A stretch of DNA of 64,000 nucleotides, from assembly GCA_025174535.1 (NCBI GenBank), contig JALBUN010000001.1, positions 1-64,000 of the forward strand. The letters are read 5' to 3'. A model generated the notes under the pieces. That model ran no database searches. It was not told where the DNA came from and saw only the letters and a program-made list of their open reading frames with translations. The position numbers were made by a program, and so were the translations under genes. This DNA is from Cantharellus purpuraceus (Eukaryota > Basidiomycota > Agaricomycetes > Cantharellales > Hydnaceae). Below, in pieces: positions 34,985-46,397 of the stretch (positions within the stretch are counted from its first letter, which is position 1; each line of letters opens with the position of its first letter).

Positions 34985-35300
34985 ATAAAACCCTCACACT
35001 CTCTAAAATTCAGACAGATGATAAGTTTGGTGATGTTTGGGTTTACAAGGAATACTATGGGCATGTGAGGGACTGGGATGGCCTTGTGGTGCTTGTTAGC
35101 ATGGCTGTATGTCCTTGTTGCTTCCTAAGAACATGTCGCTCATGCAGGTTGTCTGTGCCTAGATGGAGAGAGAGCCTTTGCTGCTCTTCAGTGGCTACAT
35201 TCATGGCAACCAGAACCTGGCAGGTAGATGGTGCAAAACCCTAACACCAGTGGATCAGCCAGGATGGGAAGGAGTTTGGAGTATGGTGAAGGTGCATTGA
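34985..35300 (+). pseudogene. C-terminal relic of an agaricomycete F-box-type protein
   Basis: Near 35030-35105 the frame reads VWVYKEYYGHVRDWDGLVVL. From 35166 to the TGA at 35298-35300 it reads PLLLFSGYIHGNQNLAGRW, then TPVDQPGWEGVWSMVKV. This pattern (W-x-GxV-DWDGL, then FSGYxHG..GRW and EGVWSM) is the conserved tail seen in many mushroom proteins annotated with an N-terminal F-box. The two blocks are separated by frame changes, and no F-box is visible upstream, so I call it a relic. Assignment rests on remembered family pattern and should be tested by search. Confidence 0.45.
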
Positions 35301-35403
35301 ATTGGATAGTTATTTACAAAGCATGTTGTCAGTAAAAGTATAGATATTTCAAGTCATAAGTCTTTAGTTACACATATGGGTTTCATTCTCCAACTGAAGT
35401 ATG

Positions 35404-35918
35404 TGTTACGCACTGGGTCCGATTGGGGGTCGGAGATTGGGTCGGAGGTTGGGTCGGAGTCAGAGTACGTCGTGGGGGTTGGAACGGACTTGGCTTGAGC
35501 TTATGTGCTGCACCCTCACTAATACCAGTGTCCAAGATTTCAGAGATGGAGTATGACTTACAGAGTTAGGATCAGACTTAGGAGCTAGGCGTGATTTGAT
35601 ATTCAAACTGGGGAATGGAGTCCCCAGTCGGCAACTTAAATACATATTCGAAATCTAATAATAATTACTCCGGTGATGGGTCTCCAAGGCCAACGGCCTT
35701 ACATGAGTATGTCTGAGTCCGATGGGGACGGATGTCCGGGTTCCTATGGTGATGCTGATGCATCAATTGGAACCGGAGATGGATGGGCAGAATCAACGGT
35801 GACAATCAGACAGGAAAATGGAGATGTAGCGGTTTCCAAATGGAGTATAGATTTCATGTGCGCAGGGATCTGAGGGGATCGGACGGGGATCTGGGCGTTA
35901 ATGAATATAGTCATAACA
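35404..35918 (+). mobile_element. Solo LTR 3 (515 bp), TSD GTATG
   Basis: Third copy of the LTR family, same orientation. It begins TGTTACGCAC and ends AGTCATAACA, flanked by GTATG (35399-35403 and 35919-35923). It is the least decayed of the three at the 5' end (GGTCGGAGATTGGGTCGGAG). Independent duplications show three separate insertions. Confidence 0.93.
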
Positions 35919-35923
35919 GTATG

Positions 35924-36778
35924 CGCCGTTGTGATTGTACTTGGTGCACCAGCATTGCCAGTTGTGTTTCACCCTTCTAGTTCCTCCCAAGACCTCTCCT
36001 TTCTTTAACCATTTTGTCAGAATTTGCCCATCTCAATAGATATCTCAAATCAAACTTGTAGACACTAGCAATTGCTAATACCACCACCTCACAATGTGCT
36101 ATCCCCAAGCTACTTCACATGGAGAATACCCAGTTTTCCACATCTCTGGATAGTATCAGCCTTGACTTACCATGTTGAATGCCTGTGGCTATGCCAGAAC
36201 AAAGTTCCCACCTCTCACCTGGCTGCATTCCTCTACTGACATGGGATACCAGATCTATCTGACATTGTCATCTGCATTTGAGATGCCCCTATATTCTCAG
36301 GTTCCACAAAACTCATGCTGCCTGCCATGTCTTGAATAAGACTTATTCTGCAGTGACGTTCATGTTGCGAAGGTGCAGTCACCCACAAGGTGGCTGAATT
36401 GATGATCCTGCCTTCCATTTTGCTCTGGTTCCAGGCGTAATGGTAACCTCTGAACTGGGTTAGAGGTCACTTGCCCTGGTAAAGCGTGGACTATGAGAGG
36501 TCATGGTCATCACCATTGATTAATAATGACACAATATGTCTCTCAGCTCACAAAAAGACTACGATGTGTTCGCATTCTCTCTGAAAGATGGGCAACACAC
36601 CAGCATCTCCCCTCTTAGAGTACACACCACACCATTGCAGCAGATTACACTGCCTCCCATGATAGCTCTCACCTGAGATACTCCCTACTCTTACCCATAG
36701 CTCTGGCTTCCTTCCAACTTCTCCTCTCCTCTCCTGGGGAGCTGACACCTTGAAACACGGAGGGCCTAGTATGGCGCA
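35924..36778. other. Gene-free region after LTR 3
   Basis: Short interrupted frames only. A minus-strand frame at 36233-36418 has no recognised domain. Confidence 0.35.
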
Positions 36779-36836
36779 GTGAAAGGCATAAGGATCATGT
36801 TTTCATGGTGAAAGGCATAAGGATCATGTTTTCATG
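36779..36836. repeat. Perfect tandem duplication, 2 x 29 bp
   Basis: The unit begins GTGAAAGGCATAAGGATCAT and ends GTTTTCATG. It occurs at 36779-36807 and again at 36808-36836 without a mismatch, indicating a recent event. Confidence 0.95.
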
Positions 36837-38391
36837 GAAGACCCCCATTTCTATGCTTTGAGGGATGTACGCATTTTTGTCCTCACGTCACAGAAACACT
36901 CAAAACGACACGAGCAGAAAAAGTCTTCCCCAGCGGTCTCTTTTCGGTGCAGTTTTGGGTATAGAAATAACCTCATGCAGAGGGATGGTCGTCCTTTCGC
37001 TAAAATGGCTTCACTTTAGTGTCCGTTTGCTACTATCGTGTACTGTAGAAGCTTGCAATTGTGGCAATGGATATGTTGTGTGCCAAGTAAAGCGAACAGA
37101 TGTTGTAGAATACTCAGCAAACTGACCCACTAGGGTGTGACTTCCTTCGACGTGAGCATTTTACTGTATAAACAGGCACACGTCAACACCACTCGGGCCA
37201 CACGCAATGTTATGGGAATCTAAAGCCCACGCGTATTCGCAGCGAAACAGTGATAGATGGAATGCTGCACGTTGCCTATTGATGAGATGACTGCGGGCTC
37301 GTTCGGGTCGCGCTCGAGTCGTCAAAAGGTGTTGCATGGAGGGGCATCGATAGTATTTGTGCGACATTGCCTCTGACCTAGTAATATTATACGACAACAT
37401 TAGTGGGAACACTCTGGAACGCACAAATCATTCAGCCCCACATTCCTGGTGAATATTCGTCAGAAGCGTGAGTACCCAAGGCCAATAAAGAACGGACACC
37501 ACCGAGCATGCAAAGCTTGAGCTTCTACTCCTGATTGAAGAGCCAGACTGGCACTAATAGAACCACCAAGGCCACAAGCCCGAAAAGCGGTGTGCGAACG
37601 ACAAAAGACGACCCCAATATTGAAATGCTAATGTCTTCGGAATGGCTGGGACTAACTATCCCCGTTGTAAGACACTGTAGCAGGCCGGAGCATGCAGGTG
37701 AGTCTTCTCAGAGGAACATGCACGATAGAATGAATGCAGCTGCAGCTGCCGTTGCTGCAAATAATACACGTCAATCAGAAAAGTCTGCCAATAATAATAA
37801 TAATAATAATAATTTGCACCACGTATACACACGAATCGATCTTGTCAGTGCCCAACGTCAGTTAATTTAATGAAGAAATTGCATAGGCAAGAAGCGGTCA
37901 TTGCACCCCGCGTTCTTCTCCCACCACTCCGGATTCCGAGGTGAGGGTTGGCCGGAAGGGACGAGAGCATGCCATTGGAGTCATGCTCCCTCTAGAAGGG
38001 TCGGTGAGCATTGGCTAGAAAGGCCAGATTCTGAGGCGGGGTGCCGGCCGTGGGGATGAAGAAGACATGGACCGGGGAGCGTTGGACAGACGTATCTACG
38101 GTGGCAGATGTTCAGCAGCAGGGTGCAACAATGACAGAGAACACTTAGGCAGCACACTGAAATGTGAAAGGCCGAGAGGCACGGAGAAATTCGGAGAACC
38201 AGCCAGGCGGTCATACCAGTGACTCCGTGGTCAAGCGACACCAGCGCGTATCCTTGAAACTAACCTTCATCCCCTTGGCACGATCGATATCCAACGACGG
38301 GGGGAACGACATGCAGGACCCTACCATGGCGCCCGACCCTTCATTCTGCTTTACACCAAGCCCCCCCCTGCGCCGGGATAACTTGTGAATC
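36837..38391. other. Gene-free region with AAT microsatellite
   Basis: No gene supported. A plus-strand frame at 37535-37870 exists only because it runs through Ala-coding GCTGCAG text and the AAT microsatellite. Confidence 0.4.
37791..37814. repeat. (AAT)n microsatellite, about 8 units
   Basis: Uninterrupted ATA/AAT trinucleotides run from 37791 to 37814. Confidence 0.95.
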
Positions 38392-39480
38392 CCCACGGCC
38401 AGAGACGCCTATCCTGCCGTTTTTGCAGCAACACCCCACGCTGAAACCACATGAGAAGTAGGTGAGTGCTTCGGGGTATTGCTTTACTTCTCGCTCGTTC
38501 ACTTAACCCGAGTCAAACTGTATGCGCTACTAGATATACCCTCTCATGGTCATCGGCGACAGAAACCTTCTCCGGTCGCAACACACACCAGCCCAGCCAC
38601 CTTTTCTCCTCCAAAGATGACGATGCGGATAAGGGCGATGGCGAGGGTGAGGGCGGAGACGATTTGACACGAGGTTCCCCGTACACTGGCACCAGAGAAG
38701 GACGGAGATGGAGCGTGAGTGTCACGTCTGCAGGGATGATACACGATAGAGCATACTAACGATCCATGTAGCGTGGATGTTCAAGACATGAGCACGCTCT
38801 GCAATCCTTTCCGGGGCGCAAAGACATGAAGATGGCACCCATTCTGTTCTCGTGGAGTGGAGACATGAATACGTGACTGGGAGGAATGTTGGAACGCGAG
38901 TCTCTTCATTATATAGCGGACGGAGATAATCAACCTCTGTAGCCTGAACACTTGTCATAAGAGTATGTGCTGCAGGCCATTGGGTCGGGAGGTATGTCTG
39001 CAGGACTAGAGGTGTTGGGCACGAGCCGTAAGTCTCACAACTCTAAAATGACATGCCCACGGAGGCATTTACATTCTCTGTCAGTTGAAGTGCCAATGGT
39101 TCATAGGGAAACTGGGAGAGATGGGTGTGGGTTCTTGCTAACACCCGTCTTCCCCAGTTTCCCCCAGCCTCCAACACGCCTTTCCGTTCTGCTGGCAGTG
39201 GGGTGTAGACGTGACTGGGAACGAGGTCAGACGCAAGCTGTGAGTCTTCCGGTTTTAGACAGGATATTCAGCTGAGGATACTATCCACCTTTGTAGCCTG
39301 AACATCAACAACGCGAATGCGTTTTTGCACGTGTGAAGGATTGGGAAGTTGGATGCAAGTCGTGAGTTTTATAAGTCTGTACAGAACATGCGATAGAGTT
39401 GATGACGGTATGCGTAGCTTGGGAATCCGCAACAAGGCTCTGCTGTGCCAGTGATCATCTTGCCAGACATGCGTGCAAGA
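38392..39480. repeat. Long inverted repeat, right arm
   Basis: Reverse complement of 22800-23880. It reads, in plus orientation, from the inner edge CCCCACGGCCAGAGACGCCTA outward to GATCATCTTGCCAGAC. The arm contains several GTGAGTCTT donors followed 50-60 nt later by acceptor-like AG, so it looks like exon/intron sequence read on the plus strand (for example SVLVEWRHEYVTGRNVG near 38850). I do not recognise the protein. Confidence 0.9.
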
Positions 39481-41043
39481 CTGGAGGTTTGAATGTAAGG
39501 TGTGGGTCTAATAAATCTTGACAGAATTTGTGATTGAGTTGATGATAGTATCCATACATGTGAGGGACAGGGAATAGGTTGGGTGTAAATCGTGAGTCTT
39601 ACGACATGCGATGGAGATGACGACAGTCTGCTTAACTTGATACGCAAGCCATTGGGCACGGGACTATGTATAAGAGACAGCGTGAAGCAAACCTGATTGA
39701 CACAAGTTGTGAGTGTTTCACCATGTTGAGCAAAAGAGAGACGTGAAATAACTGATAAGAAGGTATTCATATTCTGTGTAGCTCGATGGCTCAAGACTAC
39801 GAAGACGAATATCGCATGCCATCTAAGCCCGATCTAGCGGACAAATCTTCGAGACGATCGATGGACGGACGACACAAGTGTCGGACAGTCAGACAGTCAA
39901 GGCATGGTCTCTCCGACGTTGCGATCCCCCATAGCATGCAACTTGACTCGGGAGGACTCGGATTGTCAGCAAAGCAAAGTGCGCTCTGTCCAGGTGTTTG
40001 TTTTCACAATGTCCTCCCAAATCTCAATTGACGTGTTGTCACGATGAAGACCTGATACATGCTTATATCTGATGCTTCTTATCAAAGTTTTGTCGACGGT
40101 GTCGACGGCCGACGAAACAAATAGGCATATTTAAGTGGTGAGCAATATGAAACGTGCATTGAAGGACTGTATCTCTTACTGTGCGCACCAGCCACAACCG
40201 TCGCGGAGCTTCTCAAGATAAAAACGTTGCTGGGACAAGCACGTTCCGATACTGGACATGATCGTGGATGATGGCCCTTGACACGCGAATCGACTCGATA
40301 GGGTGGGTGGTCCGTGTGTGTGGCACCCACACGTCTCATGGCACTAGTACGCTGCCCCGATAGCGACGACAAACTCGATGTATACTCAGGTTTACATACA
40401 GGCAATGCAAAAGCCCATTTGCACTCGAGCAGACACTGGTCGTTCGCACGATAGGCGGTGAGAATGTCGATAGGGAGCATGGCCGTGAACAACGGTTGAT
40501 GAGCTCGCGTGTGGGGGATGCACACATGCACGATCGCGTGGGCCCCATCCAGCGGCGTTATCAACGACAATCGTATCACGGCGATGCTTCATACAGACGT
40601 CGAGCCGCGGAAGGATGGAGTGGAAAAGCACGGTATAGCTCCGGCTCTGTACTCGCCTCAGTCGGTCTCTGGGAACTCTCGAACCACCAACACCGTGCTT
40701 AAGCCAGCACGCGCATGGCATTCCCATCGAGCACGAGGATGAGACACATAGCGGTGCCACCATCGTACAAGGAGAAGGGAGTGGGAAAGAGGTGCTAGTT
40801 AGCGCCCTGCCTGAAATACCTGGCCGATGAGTGGGACAAGAGTAAGCTGCCGAGTGGTCGCCGCTCACATTCAGTCGCTCCAAGGAACACAGTCGATGCC
40901 TGCCACGTCTTGTCTGCCATCTCGCTTCACGACTCGGTTCTCTTATTAAATCCGCACCCACGGCAATGATCGATAACTGCGCCTTTGTCACATGTCGATT
41001 GCCAGACAGGGCCTCCCTTTTACTGGGTTGGATGTACGTACGC
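39481..41043. other. Unassigned region outside right inverted repeat
   Basis: The part up to 39770 continues the same style of repeated GTGAGT-type modules as the repeat arm but without a partner in the window. Long minus-strand frames at 40082-41117 are open but overlap each other in two frames and show no domain, so I list no gene. Confidence 0.35.
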
Positions 41044-41698
41044 GTGTTCACGAAATGCCTCGGAAGGTGCTCAAGAGGCTTCTGCTGGTCCAGGCGGACG
41101 ACACATTTGTCTTCCACTCTTCACCGCGTGTTAGCAATGACTTGTCCGTACGTCTACTGTCTACACTATACTCGACGGTGCATGGATGTCACGTACGCAA
41201 TGTCGGATCTAGCGTGATCTTGTGGTAGTTGGCTTTTTTACTTGCATGGCCACGATCGCGGCATGTGGACCACTCAGCCCATCAAACACCTTCCACGTCC
41301 GGAACTTTGGAGCATCCTCACATCCCACGGCCTACCTGAGATCCTCAGAAAGTACGCAGAGTGCCTCGGAAGGTGTTCAAGAGGCTGCCGCTGGTCCAGG
41401 CAGAGAGCTTATTTGGGGTTGACCCCTCTATTGGGACAACGCATTTGTCTTCCATTCTTCACTGCATGTTAGCAATGACTTGTCCGTACGTCTACTGTCT
41501 ACACTGTACTCGACGGTGCATGGATGTCATATACGCAATGCCAGGTCTAGCGTGATCTCTTGGTAGTTGGCTTCTTTGCTTGCATGGCCACGATCGCAGC
41601 ATATAGAACACTCAGCCCATCAAACACCTTGCACCTCGGAACTTTGGAGCATCCTCACATCCCACGGCCTACCCACAACCCTCAGAAAGTACACTTCC
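41044..41698. repeat. Tandem duplication, two units of about 306 and 336 bp
   Basis: The landmark TGCCTCGGAAGGTG occurs at 41056 and 41362. Both units then share AATGACTTGTCCGTACGTCT, ACTCGACGGTGCATGGATGT, CATGGCCACGATCGC and CATCCTCACATCCCACGGCC, and end CTCAGAAAGTAC. The second unit has about 30 extra bases (containing TTGGGGTTGACCCC). Identity is near 90% by eye. No protein family recognised. Confidence 0.92.
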
Positions 41699-43613
41699 CT
41701 CGCCTAGGCGCATGTTTCAATCACGAAAGGACATGAGTAACGGGCGCAAAGCAAGCGTTAAAAAAATCGTGGACAATGTTATGAATGTCGCAAAACATAC
41801 CACACAGGTAAGTATCCCAATATTGATAGCTAAGATCCTCACTGGATAGAGTAGGCACTGATGGTCTTTCCTTCATCAGACAATGCATCTTTTAACACGA
41901 CGCTATGTCTACATGAAATATAGCTCTATCCCTATTCGATAAAGATGATGAATGGAGTACGCCATGTCTGGTGTGGTGCTGACCATGTAAATCTCCCCAA
42001 ATGAGATCACTGCTCTGATGACGGGACAGCAGGCATCTGGGGGGTTTATTGGGAACAGCAGTGCATGTGCAGAGTGTTTTGTCCTTGACGCTATCAATCC
42101 TGGTGGCAGCTAACATACGTGCACGGTGCTATACGTGTATCTATGTCGCCGCTTTTAAGACACATGATTGTTTTGGTCAAAACACCATTGAATTCAATGT
42201 CAGGATGATACAACATGACAACAAGGCACCAAACTGACACCATGTGGGAGCTCCTTTGGTTTGTGTGCATGCAGGTGATGGTAGCGGTTGTCTGATCCCC
42301 ATGCATGAGGCAAGGGTATATAAGGCTGTATTCCCATTGAGAAGTGTGGGTGGGCCTCATGACATTTCTACCGTTGGTAGTCTGCTCATTTCCTCGCGGG
42401 GCTTGGTGTGTACTCGTGTGGTAGACTCAGAGTATATAGCTCATTGACGCAAGCCCAGCTGTGGTATTGTATCCTGGCGTTGCAATGTTGTATGTGATTC
42501 TTTATGCCACACCCTGTGATGCATGTGCGAGTGCTACAACTTGATGTAGGTATTCCCTCAGAGCTGCCTGTGATGCTCGCTAACCCTAGGCCTACTCTCT
42601 AGCTTACCACCGAGACATACATATCAGCTCAGACACAGGTATGCATGCTAGACCCGCCGCCGCCTCCATGGCCGTAAGCATCGCCCGCTCATAATGCAGG
42701 CTCGCAGTGTGCGGTGACAAAAGCTGCAGCCTGTGAGAGAAGGTGCAGCGCTATTTGATGCAGGGGCGCCGCTTCCGTATTCTTCGTCGTAGGGTTAGAA
42801 TCCAGGAGGTCTGGGGCTCATGCAGTCCGTCTTCGGTTATCTATGTGGTCTGCGTCTGTTTTGTTCTCATCAGGTACACTACTTTGTTGTGAGAAAGAGG
42901 TCTTCTTATTGGATCTGGGTTTGGCAACCGCATTTGTAGCTGAGCCTTCGAGTTTGATCAGCTCGACGCAGGATCCCTCAACCTTGACGTATATGCATTT
43001 GGAGCTCATGAGTTAGTTGCTACACATTTGGTGAGAGTCAAAAGCGCCTATGTTTTGAATGTTGTGGGTAAGTGTGAGGACCCTCTAATTATTAGGAGGG
43101 AGGGGACTAGTATGTCTACCGGAAATAGCATGGTGTTCTGAGTACGTCCATGAACACCATCAATGTTAGAATGGCAGTATATGTGGGCTCGATATTTGCA
43201 CGTGATCTTTCTTAGGCGTGACAAATACGCTGTCACGTTGACCGATGTTCTAGTGCCAGGTGCGGAAGCGAAGGAGGCGATGACATCTCAAGAAGCAGAA
43301 AGAGAGGCCTGGCAGTTTGCCGTTCACCGTCCACCATGTCTGACCCCACCGTGCAAGGAAGTAATCCACTGGTCTCTGCAGTGTCTGACCAACCGTCAAC
43401 GTGGTGAGTGCACACCTGACAGCGTACAATCAGGCCAGAGATTCCACCTCCTGATGCAACCGATATTAGGCATGAATCACACACTCCGCCACTTGATCGG
43501 ACTGGGTGCACAGGGCGTCCTCTAGCTCACCAGGATCAGGATGAGTTGATTGACATGTCATACAACAGTGAGGCAATACGACGACTTATTGGGAGTGCAC
43601 TTTTTGAACTAAT
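41699..43613. other. Gene-poor stretch upstream of the DUF6535 gene
   Basis: No complete gene is supported. A short frame starting at 43338 (MSDPTVQGSNPLVSAVSDQP), followed by a good donor near 43405, could be an upstream exon of the DUF6535 gene. Confidence 0.35.
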
Positions 43614-44290
43614 ATGGGAAAAGGATGGCCTGCCACCGGGCCGGAAGCCATTCTCCAAGACGCAATACATACCACGCATGAACTGCAATCCCTATTGCAA
43701 CATCTTGTAGATTCCCCCCAAGCTAACATCCCAACAACGTCGGCAAACAGGAACCTAGCCCCAGTCATTCCGAGCCCATCGTATCGGACAAACCAACAAC
43801 AAAGTGAGTGCACGATTCCTTATCTAATTCCGTGCTGACGGTTTGGGACCAGATCCGAGACTATCCTTCAAGATATCTTCAACATAATGTATGAATCCAA
43901 TATATTTGAATGGACTAGAAAGGATGCCCCCTCTCATTTCTGGTCTACATATGAACGGGTCGCCAGACAGTATGATGACGAGCTGATCGAGAGACACAGC
44001 GGTGATCTAGATGTACTGCTTATATTCGTATGTGTTCCATACGTTGACCTGAACTTCATTCAAACACGTTATTTAGGCTGGTCTATTCTCTGCCGTCAGC
44101 TCAGCTTTCATCGTCAACATGCAGTCGAATCTCAGTCCGGTTCCCAGTGACTCCACCAACGCCCTCTTAATGATTTTGATTAACACTATCAGCAATTCTG
44201 CGTTTCTCGTGCAACAGGCATCCCTTTCCGTCTGGACTGGACCAAACCCCACGACACTCGGAGCCCTTCTCAGAAGACACAGATATTAGC
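43614..44290 (+). CDS. DUF6535-domain membrane protein, truncated
   Basis: DUF6535 marks the N-terminal part of basidiomycete membrane proteins of unknown role. From the ATG at 43614 the frame reads EAILQDAIHTTHELQSLL. A spliced exon after an intron at about 43802-43851 gives SETILQDIFNIMYESNIFEW, then FWSTYERVARQYDDELIER and DLDVLLIF. A second intron (44029-44077, GTATGT..TTTAG) leads to AGLFSAVSSAFIVNMQSNL, then a hydrophobic ALLMILINTISNSAFLVQQ. These are the diagnostic DUF6535 motifs in order. The frame ends at about 44290, well before the further membrane segments normally present, so the gene is truncated or spliced onward in a way I cannot see. An extra 5' exon near 43338 is possible. 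Confidence 0.65.
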
Positions 44291-44358
44291 AAAAGCTTGG
44301 TGAGTAGCTGCCTCCTCTTCGTCCTGGTTGACAACTGAAATTCCAACCGTTGCACCCA

Positions 44359-44514
44359 GGAGGCTCGGGGCTATTCATGTATCCTTTTATCACACAAGAG
44401 GATCCGCACCAACGCCCCACGGCGGGGGAAGTGCTTACTCATTTCGAAGACTTGCTGCATGAGACTGACTTGACGAATTCGACCACATCTGTCACTCAAG
44501 ATTTGCTCGCATGA
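44359..44514 (+). pseudogene. Possible protein-kinase C-lobe tail
   Basis: After an acceptor (CACCCAG) a 52-codon frame reads LFMYPFITQEDPHQRPTAGE, then VLTHFEDLLHE, and stops at 44512-44514. The DPxxRPTAxExLxHF pattern is subdomain XI of eukaryotic protein kinases, with the conserved Arg. Nothing of the ATP-binding or catalytic loop lies upstream, where the DUF6535 fragment ends. It is either a kinase relic or a chance resemblance. Confidence 0.35.
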
Positions 44515-46397
44515 GCAACTCTGCCTGTCTGTTTATTAGGGACATTCGGTAAGGGGAGGGCCAGTCCTTCGCTAGAGCAAGATTGAGAGGTCTCATTGTT
44601 GTTAATTTTACAAATCCATGTTGTTCCAGCTTATTTGCATTGCATTAGTGCTGTTTCGGACACATCACTCTAAGCGAACAGAAGCTTTGGCGCAGCCTTC
44701 ATATCAAGATGCTTAGCGTAAATCTCAAGCTTGACTCGGTGCTTTGGGTACCTCTTGTTACAATAAGTCCGAATGTCAAGAACGGGTACCATATGCGCGT
44801 ACTGAAGATGAGTAGACATAACCCAGAAAGTACGGTCGCTGGGTGTCACCCAATTTAACCACATGATAAAGACAAATATAGGTTCAATACTTGCTGAAAG
44901 ATCTGACCTACCATGAAGCTGTCATGTATTGCATCAAGCACACTTGACTGATTCGTAGTCATGACTGTCGACAGTGGTTATAACTTGTGAATACACAACA
45001 AGTAAAGAAGTGGGCCTTGGATGGTTGTGAGCGAGGCTTATATCCAAACCAGCATATGCAGAGGACGTGCCTATCCCAAGCAGCGCAGTCAGCTGTCGTA
45101 ACAATCAGTGTCAGCATATCAGCTCTCGCAAGATAAATGTTAAGGAAAACGTGACTAGAATAGGGATGGCAGTCAAGGCAACAACTTATAACCGTGATCT
45201 GCCAACTTGCCCAGACAACGGGTGCAAGTAGCAGCAGGAGACGGCGACAGACAATGGACAGTGGGAGGAGATGGTGGGAAGAGACGGTGGATGGGACAGA
45301 GGGGATGGTGGAAGGGGATGGTGGGAAGAGACGGTAAATGGGACAGAGGGGACAGTAGATGGGATGGAGGTGACGGCGGCAGGGAACAGGAGGAAACGGT
45401 ACGCCAAATCAAGGCATAGTGTGGATCCACCTCCAAGAACATGCTTGTGAGTGGCTCCAGGGGCGGCTCAATGAGAGCGTCGAGTCGGGTAAACACATGT
45501 TTTCGGGCCAGTGCTATGCAGTGTCTGGCTATCATTAAGCCAGAATCGCTCGATATTGAGAGCAAAAGGAGGATAAATTAAGAGACAGAGATGGGCACAG
45601 CGTTTCATGATTGGCACTGGCAGCAGAGACACATCATGTTACGGTGAAATGATCTCAAGGGTTACTCTGTGAAGGCGAGTTACCATTTGTCTGACAGAAT
45701 CCTCGCTTACCATTGTCTCGATGAGGATACGGAGGATACCCCGTATCATCTGCGGCAGCTGACAGACCATGAAGTGCACATTCCCTGGCTGTTGGTAAGA
45801 TTTGAAAGGTATGGCTACGGTGGGGACATCATCGATGGCCTCTGTACCTGGTCTCTTTGGGACGCGAACAGGCTGACCAGGGAAAGTTAACAGCCGCGCT
45901 CTAATACTCGTTAGAAGTGCTTTGTCAAGTGTACAACATTGTGTTGGATTCCTCGCGTATCCAGTGTTGTTCAGGTCGATGGATGATAGAGTTCGTATAT
46001 GGAATCGTAAGGATCACTCGGCCTGTCGCCCTCTAGCCTTGTTTCCGCCGCTACGATTCAACACTTCGCATCTAGGATCCATCCATCGGTCAACTGCGAC
46101 GTACAGTTTGTGGCACTTGCGGGAGCAATTACCTGAATACACGACAGTCGGACCATACAGCCACCCAAGCGTATATAAGTGCCGACCATGTTATCATCAA
46201 CCGGTGAATTGATGCTTCATGGGAAACAGAGGCTTAGATGAAACATTGCCTGACTCTGCCCGTCCTTGGCCAACTCCCTATGCTCCATTTCCATGTATTC
46301 AGGAGGTAATTGTACTCAAAACAATCAAAGTTGAGCACAATGATCAATCAATTATCGTTCAGTTATGACGACCAATGATGTGCCAAGTGTCGCTAAA
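44515..46397. other. Gene-poor region
   Basis: Apart from the purine-rich minisatellite at 45255-45370 I see only short frames. A plus-strand frame at 45669-45890 (LVRFERYGYGGDIIDGLC) has no known domain. Confidence 0.35.
45255..45370. repeat. Purine-rich minisatellite, about 2.5 units of 47 bp
   Basis: GGATGGTGGGAAGAGACGGT occurs twice, about 47 nt apart, each time followed by ATGGGACAGAGGGGA. Frames through it encode only Pro/Ser/His or Gly/Asp repeats. Confidence 0.9.

Noticed and set aside
40082..41117. Long minus-strand frames of 165 and 241 codons
   Set aside because: They overlap each other in different frames, lack a domain, and composition alone can explain them.
41044..41698. CRISPR-like or short regular array
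   Set aside because: Only two long units, no short repeat-spacer structure, and the genome is eukaryotic.
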